Below are positions 27,253 to 36,291 of a stretch of 64,000 nt of DNA, in pieces. Origin of the DNA: Streptomyces longwoodensis. GTDB taxonomy: Bacteria; Actinomycetota; Actinomycetes; Streptomycetales; Streptomycetaceae. The stretch lies in the NCBI RefSeq assembly GCF_001514125.1, contig NZ_KQ948551.1, forward strand, positions 703,314 to 767,313, given 5' to 3'. Position 1 is the first letter of the stretch. Each line of letters opens with the position of its first letter. The position numbers were made by a program, and so were the translations under genes. The notes under the pieces are model-generated. The model was not told the origin of the DNA and ran no database searches. It saw only the letters and a list, made by a program, of their open reading frames with translations.

Positions 27253-28296
27253 ATGCGCGCCACCACCATCCACGCCCCCTACGACATGCGCGTGGAGGAC
27301 GTGCCCGAGCCCGTCGTGCAGCTGCCGACCGACGCCGTGGTCCGGGTGCTGCGCGCCTGCATCTGCGGCAGCGACCTGTGGGCGTACCGGGGCGAGGCGG
27401 CCCGGCAGCCGGGCCAGCGGATCGGGCACGAGTTCCTCGGCGTCGTCGAGGAGACCGGCTCCGAGGTGGCCACGGTCCGGCGCGGTGACCTGGTGGTCGC
27501 CCCCTTCATGTGGTCCGACGGCGTCTGCGACTACTGCCGCGAGGGCCTGACGACGTCCTGCGAGCACGGCGGCTTCTGGGGTTCCGTCGGCTACGACGGC
27601 GGTCAAGGCGAGGCCGTGCGCGTGCCCTTCGCCGACGGCACCCTCGTGCAGCTCCCCAAGGACGCCGCCTCCGACGACCACCTGCTGTCCGCGCTGCTGA
27701 CCCTCTCCGACGTCCTCGGCACCGGTCACCACGCCGCGCTCGGTGCGGGCGTCCGCCCCGGCGCCACGGTCGCCGTCGTCGGGGACGGCGCGGTGGGCCT
27801 GTGCGCGGTGCTGGCCGCCAAGCGGCTGGGCGCCGAGCGGATCATCGCGCTCGGCCGGCACGAGGTCCGCACCGGCATCGCGCGCCGCTTCGGCGCCACC
27901 GACGTCGTCGCCGAGCGCGGTGACGCGGCGGTCGAGGCCGTCCATGAGCTGACCCGGGGCCAGGGAGCGCACGCCGTCGTCGAGGCCGTCGGCACCGAGC
28001 AGTCCATGCGCACGGCGATCGGCGTCGCCCGGGACGGCGGCGCGGTCGGCTTCGTCGGCGTGCCGCACGGCAGCAGCACGGGCGTCGACCTGAGCGTCCT
28101 GTTCGACCGCAACGTCGCCCTGCGCGGCGGGGTCGCCCCGGTCCGCGCGTACATCCCGGACCTGCTGCCCGACGTGCTGGACGGCACGATCGACCCGTCG
28201 CCGGTGTTCGACCTGACCGTCGGCATCGAGGGCGTGCCGGACGGCTACAAGGCGATGGACGAGCGCACCGCGCTGAAGGTCCTCGTCACCAACTGA
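27253..28296 (+). CDS. Zinc-dependent alcohol dehydrogenase family protein
   Basis: A 347-residue medium-chain dehydrogenase. The catalytic zinc ligands are Cys in ACICGSDLW near residue 37 and His in RIGHEFLGVVEETG near 58. The structural-zinc loop reads GVCDYCREGLTTSCEHGG, with three Cys instead of the common four. The NAD(P) fold is marked by VAVVGDGAVGLCAVLAAKRL. The N terminus MRATTIHAPYDMRVEDVP is typical of this subfamily. The substrate is not known. It stands alone between a VIT-family gene and a convergent CoA transferase. Confidence 0.92.
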   Translation: MRATTIHAPYDMRVEDVPEPVVQLPTDAVVRVLRACICGSDLWAYRGEAARQPGQRIGHEFLGVVEETGSEVATVRRGDLVVAPFMWSDGVCDYCREGLTTSCEHGGFWGSVGYDGGQGEAVRVPFADGTLVQLPKDAASDDHLLSALLTLSDVLGTGHHAALGAGVRPGATVAVVGDGAVGLCAVLAAKRLGAERIIALGRHEVRTGIARRFGATDVVAERGDAAVEAVHELTRGQGAHAVVEAVGTEQSMRTAIGVARDGGAVGFVGVPHGSSTGVDLSVLFDRNVALRGGVAPVRAYIPDLLPDVLDGTIDPSPVFDLTVGIEGVPDGYKAMDERTALKVLVTN

Positions 28297-28366
28297 CCCG
28301 GCCGCCCGCCCGGGCGTCCCGCGACGACCGGCACCGGTCGCCCGCCCGTCCCGGCGCGCGACCGGC

Positions 28367-29818
28367 TCACCAGCGCGCCGCGTCCGCGCCCCAGAGCCCC
28401 GGCGGGCGTGCCCAGTCGTGCGGTCCGTCCGCGAACGACACGGCCGGGCGGGCGTACCTGAGGCGTCCCACCGGGCTGTCGGTCTCGGCGAGCCACGGCG
28501 CGGGGCCGTCGTACGGGGCGACGCGGCCCCCCGCGCCGGGCGCCTCCCCACCGTCCGCCCCCGCGCCGTCCGCCCCCGCACCGTGCGCCGCCGCGCCGTC
28601 CTCGGGGCGATGGCTCCCGTCCTGCAGCCACGCCGCCGTCCGGGCCAGCGCCAGCCGGACGAGCCGCCCCCGGCCCGCCGCGTCGCCGTAGGCCTGCTCG
28701 GTCAGCGCCCGCAGGACGGCGGCCGCCAGCAGGTACCCCGTGCCGTGGTCGAGGGCCTGGGCCGGCAGGGCGCCCGGGCGCTGCGGGGAGCCCTCGACGG
28801 CCGCGATGCCGGTGGCGACCTGCACCAGGCTGTCGAAGCCGCGCCGCCCGCCCCACGGCCCGTACGCGCCCCACGCCGACACCTGCGCCACCACCAGCCC
28901 CGGCCTGCGCTCGGCCAGCGCCTCGGGGGAGAGGCCGAAGCGGTCCAGCGCGCCCGGCCGGTAGCCGGTCACGACGACGTCCGCCGCCGCGAGCAGCTCC
29001 GCGAACCGGTCGCCGCCGACCGCGAGGTCCAGCGTCGCCGACCGCTTCCCGAACCCGGTGTCGGCGTGCTGGTCCGGCAGTTCGGGCAGGTGCGGCGCGT
29101 CCAGGCGCAGCACGTCCGCGCCGAGCAGCGCGAGGGTACGGGTGGCCACCGGCCCGGCGAGGACCCGGGTCAGGTCCAGGACGCGCAGTCCCGCGGCGGG
29201 CAGCAGGGGAGTGCCGTCGAGGGGCGGCAGCGCCCGCGCGCGCGTGGTGTCCAGGCGTACGTGCTCGACGAGCGGCCGGGTGGCGAGGGCCGCCGCCTGG
29301 CCGTGCGCGGCCCACTCCGCGGGCGTGCGCAGCGCCACGGCCAGGCCGCCGGCGGCGTACACGGTCTCCTCCACCTCCAGGGTGAGGCGGTCCCGCAGGG
29401 CGGACTCCACGGCCGCCGGGTCCTCGGGGACGCCCAGGGTGCGCACCAACCGGGCCCGGTGGTGGGGGTAGTTGGCGTGGGTGCGCACCCAGCCGTCCGC
29501 GGTCCGCCAGAACCGCGACAGCGGGGCGAAGGCCTGCGGCGCGCGTCCGTCGACGAGCAGGTGCCGCTCGCCGGTGAACGCCGTGGCCACGGCCCCGTCG
29601 TCGACCGTCACCCGCGGCACCCCGGCGCGACCGGCCCGGTGGGCCCCGAGTTCGGCCGCGGCCAGCGCGCACGCGCCGACGCAGGCGCGCGCCAGCTCCC
29701 GCACGGGCAGCCGCGCGGGCAGGGCGCCCGGCCGGACGACGGTCGACACGCGCGCGAGGAGCGCGGGGTCGCCGCCCAGCTCCCCCCAGACGGACCCGAT
29801 GTCAGGCATGGCTGTCAT
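28367..29818 (-). CDS. CaiB/BaiF family CoA transferase with duplicated partial domain
   Basis: A 483-residue class III CoA transferase. The usual N-terminal Rossmann-like block, LRVLDLTRVLAGPVATRTLA, does not start the protein but appears near residue 215, followed by GFGKRSATLDL and FDSLVQVATGIAAVEGSPQR. The first 210 residues instead resemble the later half of the family (FWRTADGWVRTHANYPHHRA, LRTPAEWAAHG). The chain therefore looks permuted or like a partial tandem fusion. A low-complexity GADGAGADGG insert lies near residue 415. The ATG at 29818 is seven bases after CATAGT, suggesting a leaderless start. CoA donor and substrate are unknown. Confidence 0.82.
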   Translation of the reverse strand: MTAMPDIGSVWGELGGDPALLARVSTVVRPGALPARLPVRELARACVGACALAAAELGAHRAGRAGVPRVTVDDGAVATAFTGERHLLVDGRAPQAFAPLSRFWRTADGWVRTHANYPHHRARLVRTLGVPEDPAAVESALRDRLTLEVEETVYAAGGLAVALRTPAEWAAHGQAAALATRPLVEHVRLDTTRARALPPLDGTPLLPAAGLRVLDLTRVLAGPVATRTLALLGADVLRLDAPHLPELPDQHADTGFGKRSATLDLAVGGDRFAELLAAADVVVTGYRPGALDRFGLSPEALAERRPGLVVAQVSAWGAYGPWGGRRGFDSLVQVATGIAAVEGSPQRPGALPAQALDHGTGYLLAAAVLRALTEQAYGDAAGRGRLVRLALARTAAWLQDGSHRPEDGAAAHGAGADGAGADGGEAPGAGGRVAPYDGPAPWLAETDSPVGRLRYARPAVSFADGPHDWARPPGLWGADAARW

Positions 29819-29835
29819 GACTGCCACTATGCATG

Positions 29836-29850
29836 ATTGATCGAATCAAT
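29836..29850. promoter_or_regulatory. 15-bp palindrome in the CoA-transferase promoter
   Basis: ATTGAT-CGA-ATCAAT is a perfect 6-3-6 inverted repeat in an AT-rich island, 18-32 bases before the start codon and just upstream of the likely -10 CATAGT. It is a plausible repressor operator; the regulator is unknown. Confidence 0.5.
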
Positions 29851-29870
29851 ATGAATCCCGGCGTGAAGAA

Positions 29871-29898
29871 GGGGCCGGACGGTTCCCCGTCCGGCCCC
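29871..29898 (-). terminator. Hairpin terminator after the subtilisin gene
   Basis: A perfect 12-bp stem (29871-29882 with 29887-29898) with loop TTCC lies 18 bases after the stop of the S8 peptidase gene. On the minus strand it is followed by CTTCTTC rather than a T-run. Confidence 0.75.
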
Positions 29899-29916
29899 GA
29901 CCCTCAGCCGGACCGA

Positions 29917-31452
29917 TTACTTGACGGCCCGCAGCGCGTTGACGATGCCCCAGCCGTAGAAGCCGTTGACGCGCTTGTTGCCCACGCAGGTCGCGTCCTG
30001 CGTGCCGTTGCCGTCCTGGTCGTACGACGCGGGGCAGCCCGGGTTGACCGCCTGCGCCTTCAGCAGCGCCTGCAGCTGCGCCGGGGTCGCCCACGGGTGC
30101 TTGGACTTCAGCAGCGCCGCGACGCCCGCCGCGTGCGGCGAGGCCATCGAGGTGCCCTGGAGCCAGCCGTACCCGCCGCCCGGCATCGTGGACAGGATGC
30201 GGCCGTTGGCCGACGGGGTGTCGGTCGGGATCTGGTAGAGCCGGTCACCGCCCGGCGCGGCCACGTCGATCACGCCGTAGCCGTACGACGAGTAGTACGA
30301 CTTGTCGTTCTTGACGCCCGTCGCGCTCACCGTGACCACGCCCGGCAGCTGGGTCGGCACGTCGAAGCACTCGTGCGGGTCGATCGTGCGGGTCACCGGC
30401 GTCGCGTCGTCGGGGCTGCTGTCGTCCACGATCGCGTCGGAGTCCAGGTCGTCGGCGGAGTTGCCGGCGGACGCCAGGTTGAGCGTGCCCTTGCGCTGGG
30501 CGTACAGCTGCGCCCGGTTGACCGCGTCGACGATGGCCTTCTGGTCCGGGTCGTCCATGCAGTTGTACAGCCACGGGTCGACGTAGTAGCTGTTGTTCGT
30601 GATCTCCACGCCGTGGTCGGCGGCGAACACGAACGCGCAGACCACGTTCTCCGGGTAGAACAGGCCGTTCGTCGGGTCGCTGACCTTGATGCCGGCGACC
30701 TTCACGCCGGGCGCGATACCGGCCACGCCGATGCCGTTGCGGGCCGCGGCTATCTCACCGGCGACGTGCGTGCCGTGGTAGTCCTCGGTCGGGTTGTAGG
30801 GCCGCCAGGCCCCCGGGGTGGTGTCCGCGACACCGCCGACGCAGTTGGCCGACTGGGACGCCGAGAAGTTCGGCGCGAGGTCCGGGTGGGTGTCGTCCAC
30901 ACCGGTGTCGATCACCGCGACGGTGACCTTGCTGCTGCCGGGGTTGATCTCGGCCGCCTTGTCGGCGCCTATCGCGCGCAGGTCCCACTGGTCGGCCTCG
31001 AGCGGCTCGCTCTGGCCCGCCGCGGCGGACGCGGCGGCGGCCTTCGCGGCCTCGGCCTGCGACAGGGGCTGCGCCGCGCCCTCGTCCGTGGTCCCCGCGG
31101 GGCTGAGCGGCGAGGTCCGCGTGGCACCCGCCGACTGCACCCCGCGCACCGCGCGTATCTGGGCGCCGAAGGAGGGGTTGGCGGAGTGCACGACGATCAC
31201 GCCGATCTTGTCGTACGTGGCGACGACGGTGCCGTCGGCCGCGGCGATCGCCTTCTTCACCGACTCGATCGTGCGGTGGTCCACCTTGGTGTTGACGACG
31301 TACGCCAGCGTGCCGGCGTCCGCCGCCTGCGTGGCGGAGGTCGTGGCCGGGGCCGCCGAGGCCGCCGCCGGCAGGAAGCCGAGGGAGGCGGTCAGGGACA
31401 GCACGACCGGCACCGCGAGGGCGAGTCGGCGTCTGGAAGGCAGATGAGCCAT
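29917..31452 (-). CDS. Secreted subtilisin-like serine protease (S8 family)
   Basis: A 511-residue exported protease. A signal peptide covers about residues 1-34 (SRRRLALAVPVVL then AAASAAP). A propeptide with an inhibitor I9-like domain follows (TLAYVVNTKVDHRTIESVKK). The catalytic triad is intact: Asp in VAVIDTGVDDTHPDL, His in DYHGTHVAGEIAA, and Ser in LQGTSMASPHAAGVA; the oxyanion Asn lies in LASAGNSADD. The catalytic domain carries several Cys that may form disulphides. There is no cell-wall anchor motif, so the enzyme is probably released. GGAGA precedes the ATG. Confidence 0.95.
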   Translation of the reverse strand: MAHLPSRRRLALAVPVVLSLTASLGFLPAAASAAPATTSATQAADAGTLAYVVNTKVDHRTIESVKKAIAAADGTVVATYDKIGVIVVHSANPSFGAQIRAVRGVQSAGATRTSPLSPAGTTDEGAAQPLSQAEAAKAAAASAAAGQSEPLEADQWDLRAIGADKAAEINPGSSKVTVAVIDTGVDDTHPDLAPNFSASQSANCVGGVADTTPGAWRPYNPTEDYHGTHVAGEIAAARNGIGVAGIAPGVKVAGIKVSDPTNGLFYPENVVCAFVFAADHGVEITNNSYYVDPWLYNCMDDPDQKAIVDAVNRAQLYAQRKGTLNLASAGNSADDLDSDAIVDDSSPDDATPVTRTIDPHECFDVPTQLPGVVTVSATGVKNDKSYYSSYGYGVIDVAAPGGDRLYQIPTDTPSANGRILSTMPGGGYGWLQGTSMASPHAAGVAALLKSKHPWATPAQLQALLKAQAVNPGCPASYDQDGNGTQDATCVGNKRVNGFYGWGIVNALRAVK

Positions 31453-31710
31453 GGGGTCTCCACATCATCCTGAAACGAAACCGGCCCGAGACGCAGGTGT
31501 GCTCGGGCAGGTACATGACGGGTGGTGCAGGCACCGAAGCTATCTCCCGCAGTCGCTGGCCAGCAATGACTTACGGCGATCTCGTGCACGCACTTGCGAA
31601 AGAACCCGGGCCCGTTGAACCGGTCCATCCGTGGCGCCGTGACGTTGAACAGGGAGCCCGAGGACCGTCGAGCCCCCGGATTCCAGCCACCCGCAACACG
31701 AGGAGACTCC

Positions 31711-32067
31711 GTGGCCACCGAGACACCGCCCCCCTCGAGAACCCCAGCCCAACTCCCCTCCGCCGAGGAGTTCGTCGCGGTGCAGGAGAGCGCGGAGTTC
31801 GGTGAACTGCGCCGCGCCCACCGCTCGTTCGCCTTTCCGCTGACGCTCGCCTTCATCGTCTGGTACCTGCTGTACGTCCTGCTGTCCAACTACGCGGGCG
31901 ACTTCATGGGCACCAAGGTGGCCGGCAACGTCAACGTGGCCCTCGTGCTGGGCCTCGCCCAGTTCCTCACCACCTTCCTCATCGCCTGGTGGTACGCGCG
32001 CCACGCCGCCGCCAAGCTCGACCCGCGGGCCGAGTCCATCAAGTCCCGGATGGAGGGCGGCGCATGA
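31711..32067 (+). CDS. DUF485 membrane protein paired with the acetate symporter
   Basis: A 118-residue protein with two helices (about residues 46-66 and 77-98) and the DUF485 pattern ELRRAHRSFAFPLTLAFIVW. DUF485 proteins are regularly encoded just before ActP-type symporters and are thought to assist them. The GTG at 31711 follows GAGGAG by six bases. Its stop overlaps the next start by four bases (ATGA), so the two are translated together. Confidence 0.88.
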   Translation: MATETPPPSRTPAQLPSAEEFVAVQESAEFGELRRAHRSFAFPLTLAFIVWYLLYVLLSNYAGDFMGTKVAGNVNVALVLGLAQFLTTFLIAWWYARHAAAKLDPRAESIKSRMEGGA

Positions 32068-33692
32068 GCCCCGTACACCAGCACACCCTGCTCGCCGCCG
32101 GAGAGGCCAGCGAGCACCGGGGGCTGATCGTCAGCCTGTTCGCGGTGTTCGTCCTCGCGACCCTCGTCATCACCGTGTGGGCCGGCCGCCAGACCAAGGA
32201 CGCCGCCGACTTCTACGCCGGCGGACGGCAGTTCACCGGCTTCCAGAACGGACTCGCCGTCTCCGGCGACTACATGTCCGCCGCGTCCTTCCTCGGCATC
32301 GCCGGCGCCATCGCCCTCTTCGGCTACGACGGCTTCCTGTACTCCATCGGCTTCCTGGTCGCCTGGCTCGTCGCGCTGCTGCTGGTCGCCGAGCCGCTGC
32401 GCAACTCCGGCCGCTACACCATGGGCGACGTGCTGGCGTACCGCATGCGCCAGCGCCCCGTGCGCACCGCGGCCGGCACCTCCACGATCGTCGTGTCGAT
32501 CTTCTACCTGCTCGCGCAGATGGCCGGCGCCGGCGTGCTGGTCTCGCTGCTGCTCGGCATCACCAGCGACAGCGGCAAGATCGGCATCGTGGCGCTGGTC
32601 GGCGTGCTGATGATCGTGTACGTCACCATCGGCGGCATGAAGGGCACCACCTGGGTCCAGATGGTCAAGGCGGTGCTGCTCATCGCGGGCGCGCTGCTGC
32701 TGACCTTCCTGGTCCTGCTGAAGTTCGACTTCAACGTCTCCGACCTGCTCGGCTCGGCCGCCGACAACAGCGGCAAGGGCGCCGCGTTCCTGGAGCCCGG
32801 CCTGAAGTACGGCGCCACCGGCACCACCAAGCTGGACTTCATCTCGCTCGGCATCGCCCTTGTCCTGGGCACCGCGGGCCTGCCGCACATCCTGATCCGC
32901 TTCTACACCGTGCCCACCGCCAAGGCCGCCCGGAAGTCGGTCATCTGGGCCATCGGCCTGATCGGCGCCTTCTACCTGATGACCCTGGCGCTCGGCTTCG
33001 GCGCCGCCGCCCTGATCAAGCCGGACGAGATCGTCGCGTCCAACAAGGCGGGCAACACGGCGGCCCCGCTGCTCGCCCTGCACCTCGGCGGCGTCGACTC
33101 CAACTGGGGCGCCGTCCTGCTCGCCACCATCTCCGCGGTCGCGTTCGCCACGATCCTCGCGGTCGTCGCGGGCCTCACGCTCGCCTCGTCCTCGTCGTTC
33201 GCCCACGACATCTACGCGAACGTCATCAAGAAGGGCCGGGCCACCGAGAAGCAGGAGATCGGCGCGGCCCGCTGGGCGACCGTCGGCATCGGCGCCGTCT
33301 CGATCCTGCTGGGCGCCCTCGCCCGCGACCTGAACGTGGCCGGCCTCGTCGCCCTCGCCTTCGCGGTCGCCGCCTCCGCCAACCTGCCGACGCTCCTCTA
33401 CAGCCTCTTCTGGAAGCGGTTCACCACCGCCGGGGCCCTGTGGTCGATCTACGGCGGCCTGGTCACCGCGGTCGGCCTGGTGCTGTTCTCCCCGGTCGTC
33501 TCCGGCAAGCCCACCTCGATGTTCCCGGACGTCGACTTCCACTGGTTCCCGCTGGAGAACCCCGGCATCATCTCCATCCCCGTCGGCTTCCTGCTCGGCA
33601 TCGTCGGCACCCTGCTGTCCAAGGAGGAGCCCGACACCCGCAAGTACGCCGAACTGGAGGTCCGCTCCCTGACCGGCACCGGCGCCCACTGA
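32064..33692 (+). CDS. actP: Cation/acetate symporter, ActP type (solute:sodium symporter family)
   Basis: A 542-residue protein with about 13 membrane segments that probably imports acetate or other short carboxylates with Na+ or H+. Family blocks include AGRQTKDAADFYAGGRQFTG, NGLAVSGDYMSAASFLGIAG, and LGTAGLPHILIRFYTVPTAK. It is paired with a DUF485 gene upstream, the usual arrangement. A long hairpin terminator follows 34 bases after the stop. The assignment to acetate comes from family and pairing; transport of pyruvate or propionate is also possible. Confidence 0.92.
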   Translation: MSPVHQHTLLAAGEASEHRGLIVSLFAVFVLATLVITVWAGRQTKDAADFYAGGRQFTGFQNGLAVSGDYMSAASFLGIAGAIALFGYDGFLYSIGFLVAWLVALLLVAEPLRNSGRYTMGDVLAYRMRQRPVRTAAGTSTIVVSIFYLLAQMAGAGVLVSLLLGITSDSGKIGIVALVGVLMIVYVTIGGMKGTTWVQMVKAVLLIAGALLLTFLVLLKFDFNVSDLLGSAADNSGKGAAFLEPGLKYGATGTTKLDFISLGIALVLGTAGLPHILIRFYTVPTAKAARKSVIWAIGLIGAFYLMTLALGFGAAALIKPDEIVASNKAGNTAAPLLALHLGGVDSNWGAVLLATISAVAFATILAVVAGLTLASSSSFAHDIYANVIKKGRATEKQEIGAARWATVGIGAVSILLGALARDLNVAGLVALAFAVAASANLPTLLYSLFWKRFTTAGALWSIYGGLVTAVGLVLFSPVVSGKPTSMFPDVDFHWFPLENPGIISIPVGFLLGIVGTLLSKEEPDTRKYAELEVRSLTGTGAH

Positions 33693-33725
33693 GCCCACTG
33701 AGCCCACGCCGCACGGAACGCACCC

Positions 33726-33761
33726 CACGGCCGCGTCGTAGGTCCCTACGACGCGGCCGTG
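33726..33761 (+). terminator. Hairpin terminator after the acetate symporter gene
   Basis: A perfect 16-bp stem (33726-33741 with 33746-33761) with loop GTCC begins 34 bases after the stop. It is followed by TCGTACCTG, with no T-run. Confidence 0.78.
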
Positions 33762-33816
33762 TCGTACCTGTGGGATCGGGAACTGTCGTTGTCAGCGGCG
33801 TCACGTAGGCTCGCAG

Positions 33817-34848
33817 GTGACGGAAGAGATGACGTTCGCGACGAGGGAGGGGGCCCACGTGCTCATCGACACCTACGGCCGGGTGGCCACCGACCTGAGG
33901 GTCTCGCTGACCGACCGGTGCAACCTGCGGTGCACGTACTGCATGCCCGAGGAGGGCCTGCAGTGGCTGGCCAAGCCCGACCTGCTCACCGACGACGAGA
34001 TCGTCCGCCTCATCGACGTCGCCGTGCGCACCCTCGGCATCGAGGAGGTCCGCTTCACCGGCGGCGAGCCCCTGCTGCGGCCCGGCCTGGTCGGCATCGT
34101 CGAGCGCGTCGCCGCCCTGACGCCCCGCCCCCAGATGTCCCTGACGACCAACGGCATCGGCCTGCGGCGCACGGCGACGGCCCTGAAGGCGGCCGGCCTG
34201 GACCGGGTCAACGTCTCGCTGGACACCCTGCGACCGGACGTCTTCAAGACGCTCACCCGCCGCGACCGCCACCAGGACGTCCTGGCCGGCCTGGAGGCCG
34301 CCCGCGAGGCGGGCCTGACCCCGGTCAAGGTCAACGCGGTCCTGATGCCCGGGCTGAACGCCGACGAGGCCCCCGACCTGCTCGCCTGGGCCGTCGAGCA
34401 CGACTACGAGCTGCGCTTCATCGAGCAGATGCCGCTGGACGCCCAGCACGGCTGGAAGCGCGACGGCATGGTCACCGCCGGCGACATCCTCACCTCCCTG
34501 CGCACCCGCTTCACCCTCACCCCCGAGGGCGAGGAGAAGCGCGGCTCGGCACCGGCGGAGCGCTGGCTGGTGGACGGCGGCCCGCACGTGGTCGGGGTCA
34601 TCGCCTCCGTCACCCGCCCGTTCTGCGCGGCCTGCGACCGCACCCGCCTCACGGCCGACGGCCAGGTCCGCACCTGTCTGTTCGCCCGCGAGGAGACGGA
34701 CCTGCGCGCCGCGCTCCGCTCCGGGGCCCCCGACGAGGAGATAGCCCGCCTGTGGCGGCTGGCGATGTGGGGCAAGAAGGCGGGCGCCGGCCTCGACGAC
34801 CCGTCGTTCGTCCAGCCCGACCGCCCGATGTCGGCGATCGGCGGCTGA
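33817..34848 (+). CDS. moaA: GTP 3',8-cyclase MoaA
   Basis: A 343-residue radical SAM enzyme that starts molybdopterin synthesis by cyclising GTP. The SAM cluster motif CNLRCTYC lies near residue 36, followed by RFTGGEPLLRPGL. The second 4Fe-4S site near the C terminus is marked by FCAACDRTRLTADGQVRTCL. The C terminus ends in a conserved Gly-Gly, needed for activity in MoaA. The GTG at 33817 lies five bases after TAGGCT, so the transcript is probably leaderless. No other molybdopterin gene is nearby. Confidence 0.95.
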   Translation: MTEEMTFATREGAHVLIDTYGRVATDLRVSLTDRCNLRCTYCMPEEGLQWLAKPDLLTDDEIVRLIDVAVRTLGIEEVRFTGGEPLLRPGLVGIVERVAALTPRPQMSLTTNGIGLRRTATALKAAGLDRVNVSLDTLRPDVFKTLTRRDRHQDVLAGLEAAREAGLTPVKVNAVLMPGLNADEAPDLLAWAVEHDYELRFIEQMPLDAQHGWKRDGMVTAGDILTSLRTRFTLTPEGEEKRGSAPAERWLVDGGPHVVGVIASVTRPFCAACDRTRLTADGQVRTCLFAREETDLRAALRSGAPDEEIARLWRLAMWGKKAGAGLDDPSFVQPDRPMSAIGG

Positions 34849-34863
34849 GCACGGGGGCGCGCC

Positions 34864-35082
34864 CTAGGAGCCCTCGGGTTCCCGCCAGTCCTCGAACCGC
34901 ACGACGTCCTTGAGGAAGCCCCGCACCCCGAGGAACTGCGACAGGTGCTCGCGGTGCTCCTCGCAGGCCAGCCACGTCTTGCGGCGCTCCGGCGTGTGGA
35001 TCTTCGGGTTGTTCCAGGCCAGCACCCACACCGCGGCGGTGCGGCAGCCCTTGGCGGAACAGACCGGGGTCTCGTCACTCAC
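34864..35082 (-). CDS. Small conserved protein with a Cys/His metal-binding pattern
   Basis: A 72-residue protein with CSAKGCRTAA near the start and ACEEHREHLSQFLGVRG after it, giving three Cys and two His that could bind one zinc. The rest is VWVLAWNNPKIHTPERRKTW and a polar C terminus. Related Streptomyces proteins have been labelled acetone carboxylase, which is not credible at this size. The GTG at 35082 starts VSDETPVCSAKG. It is convergent with moaA, and the two stops are only 15 bases apart. The function is unknown. Confidence 0.72.
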   Translation of the reverse strand: MSDETPVCSAKGCRTAAVWVLAWNNPKIHTPERRKTWLACEEHREHLSQFLGVRGFLKDVVRFEDWREPEGS

Positions 35083-35331
35083 CGCTTCGCTCCGCCCCTG
35101 CGCACACCCTGTGTCCCGCCCACTCGCGCTCCCCGCGCACTTGATCACTTCCGAACGTCCCCGCACACAAAGGCGACGCCGAGCAGCCACGGGGGGAGCT
35201 GCCCGGCGTCGGTCCGTCGCTCCGACGGGGGATGCGGAGCGCGTACGCAGTATGTCACGGAGGACCGTCCCCGGGGCACCTCAACCACATGATTGGATCT
35301 GAGGTTTTCTTGAGCTTCGCACGCGTATGAC

Positions 35332-35736
35332 TCAGGGCCGCTCGCCCGGCCCACGGGTCCCGTCCTCCGGGACGGATTCCGCCTTCGGCCGCGCGCCGTG
35401 CGGCACGGTGGTCTCCGCCGGGCCCGGCAGCGCGTGCGGCGTGCCGAGCGGCAGGGGCGTGGGCACGAACGTCGTGGGCATGCCCGGCGCGTTCTCCCGC
35501 CCGGCGTTCGCGATCACCACCGCGATGTACGGCAGGACCGCGCCGAGCACCAGCGCCACCAGCGCCACGTGCCGTTCGACGTTCCACAGCGACGCCGCGA
35601 GGATCACCGCCAGCGTACGGACCGTCATCGAGATGACGTACCGCCGCTGCCGTCCGCGCACGTCCTCCTGCAACCCCTGCCGCGCCCCGGTGATCCGGAA
35701 CACCTGGACGCCGGTCCCGCCACCCTGCTTCCGCAT
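35332..35736 (-). CDS. DUF3099 membrane protein
   Basis: A 134-residue protein with a basic N-terminal domain VFRITGARQGLQEDVRGRQR, two hydrophobic segments (about residues 36-54 and 60-80), and a Pro-rich hydrophilic tail. This pattern defines the actinobacterial DUF3099 family. The ATG at 35736 gives MRKQGGGTG. The gene is monocistronic and divergent from the stress-response membrane gene at 35935. The role is unknown. Confidence 0.82.
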   Translation of the reverse strand: MRKQGGGTGVQVFRITGARQGLQEDVRGRQRRYVISMTVRTLAVILAASLWNVERHVALVALVLGAVLPYIAVVIANAGRENAPGMPTTFVPTPLPLGTPHALPGPAETTVPHGARPKAESVPEDGTRGPGERP

Positions 35737-35934
35737 CACATTCCACCATCCGCCCGCGTCGCGACCTGCCCCTCCACGGTACGCCGGGGGTGCGCCGCCT
35801 TCGAGACCGGGTGGCCCCCCGGCCGGGCGAGCCGGCTGCGCCGTCCCGCGTACGGCGGTACCCGGCATGCGGCGTAGGGCCCCCGGAAACAGACTGGGGG
35901 CACTGCTCACCCCTGAGCCGACGAGGAGGCAGCC

Positions 35935-36216
35935 ATGGGCTGGTTGTGGGCGATCATCGTGGGATTCGTACTGGGCCTCATCGCCAAGGCGATCATTCCC
36001 GGCAAGCAGCACAGCCCGCTGTGGCTGACGACGATCTTCGGCATGCTCGGCGCGATCGTGGGCAACGCCATCGCCCGTGGCTTCGGCGTCGAGGAGACGC
36101 CCGGGATCGACTGGAGCCGCCACATCTTCCAGCTGATCGCGGCGATCGTCATCGTCGGCCTGGGCGACATGGCCTACATGGCCACGCTCGGCAAGCGCAA
36201 GCAGCAGCGGGCCTGA
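35935..36216 (+). CDS. GlsB/YeaQ/YmgE family stress-response membrane protein
   Basis: A 93-residue protein with three Gly-rich membrane helices: WLWAIIVGFVLGLIAKAIIP, a central helix with TTIFGMLGAIVGNAIA, and IFQLIAAIVIVGLGDMAYMA. This is the 'transglycosylase-associated' family, a name without demonstrated enzyme activity. Between helices two and three the actinobacterial form has FGVEETPGIDWSRH. GAGGAGGC precedes the ATG. It ends before a strong bidirectional terminator shared with tyrS. Confidence 0.87.
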   Translation: MGWLWAIIVGFVLGLIAKAIIPGKQHSPLWLTTIFGMLGAIVGNAIARGFGVEETPGIDWSRHIFQLIAAIVIVGLGDMAYMATLGKRKQQRA

Positions 36217-36235
36217 ACGGCAGGAGCCCGTCAAC

Positions 36236-36281
36236 GGCGCGGGGCGGGTGCGGGGCCATGAGCCCGCACCCGCCCCGCGCC
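36236..36281. terminator. Bidirectional hairpin terminator between a stress membrane gene and tyrS
   Basis: A perfect 19-bp GC-rich stem (36236-36254 with 36263-36281) with an 8-base loop lies between two convergent genes, 20 bases from one stop and 11 from the other. Confidence 0.8.
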
Positions 36282-36291
36282 GTGTCGACGA

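Noticed and set aside
31890..33728. A 612-residue minus-strand frame opposite the acetate symporter
   Set aside because: Its Asp/Gly/Arg-rich product is the antisense shadow of a well-recognised membrane transporter.
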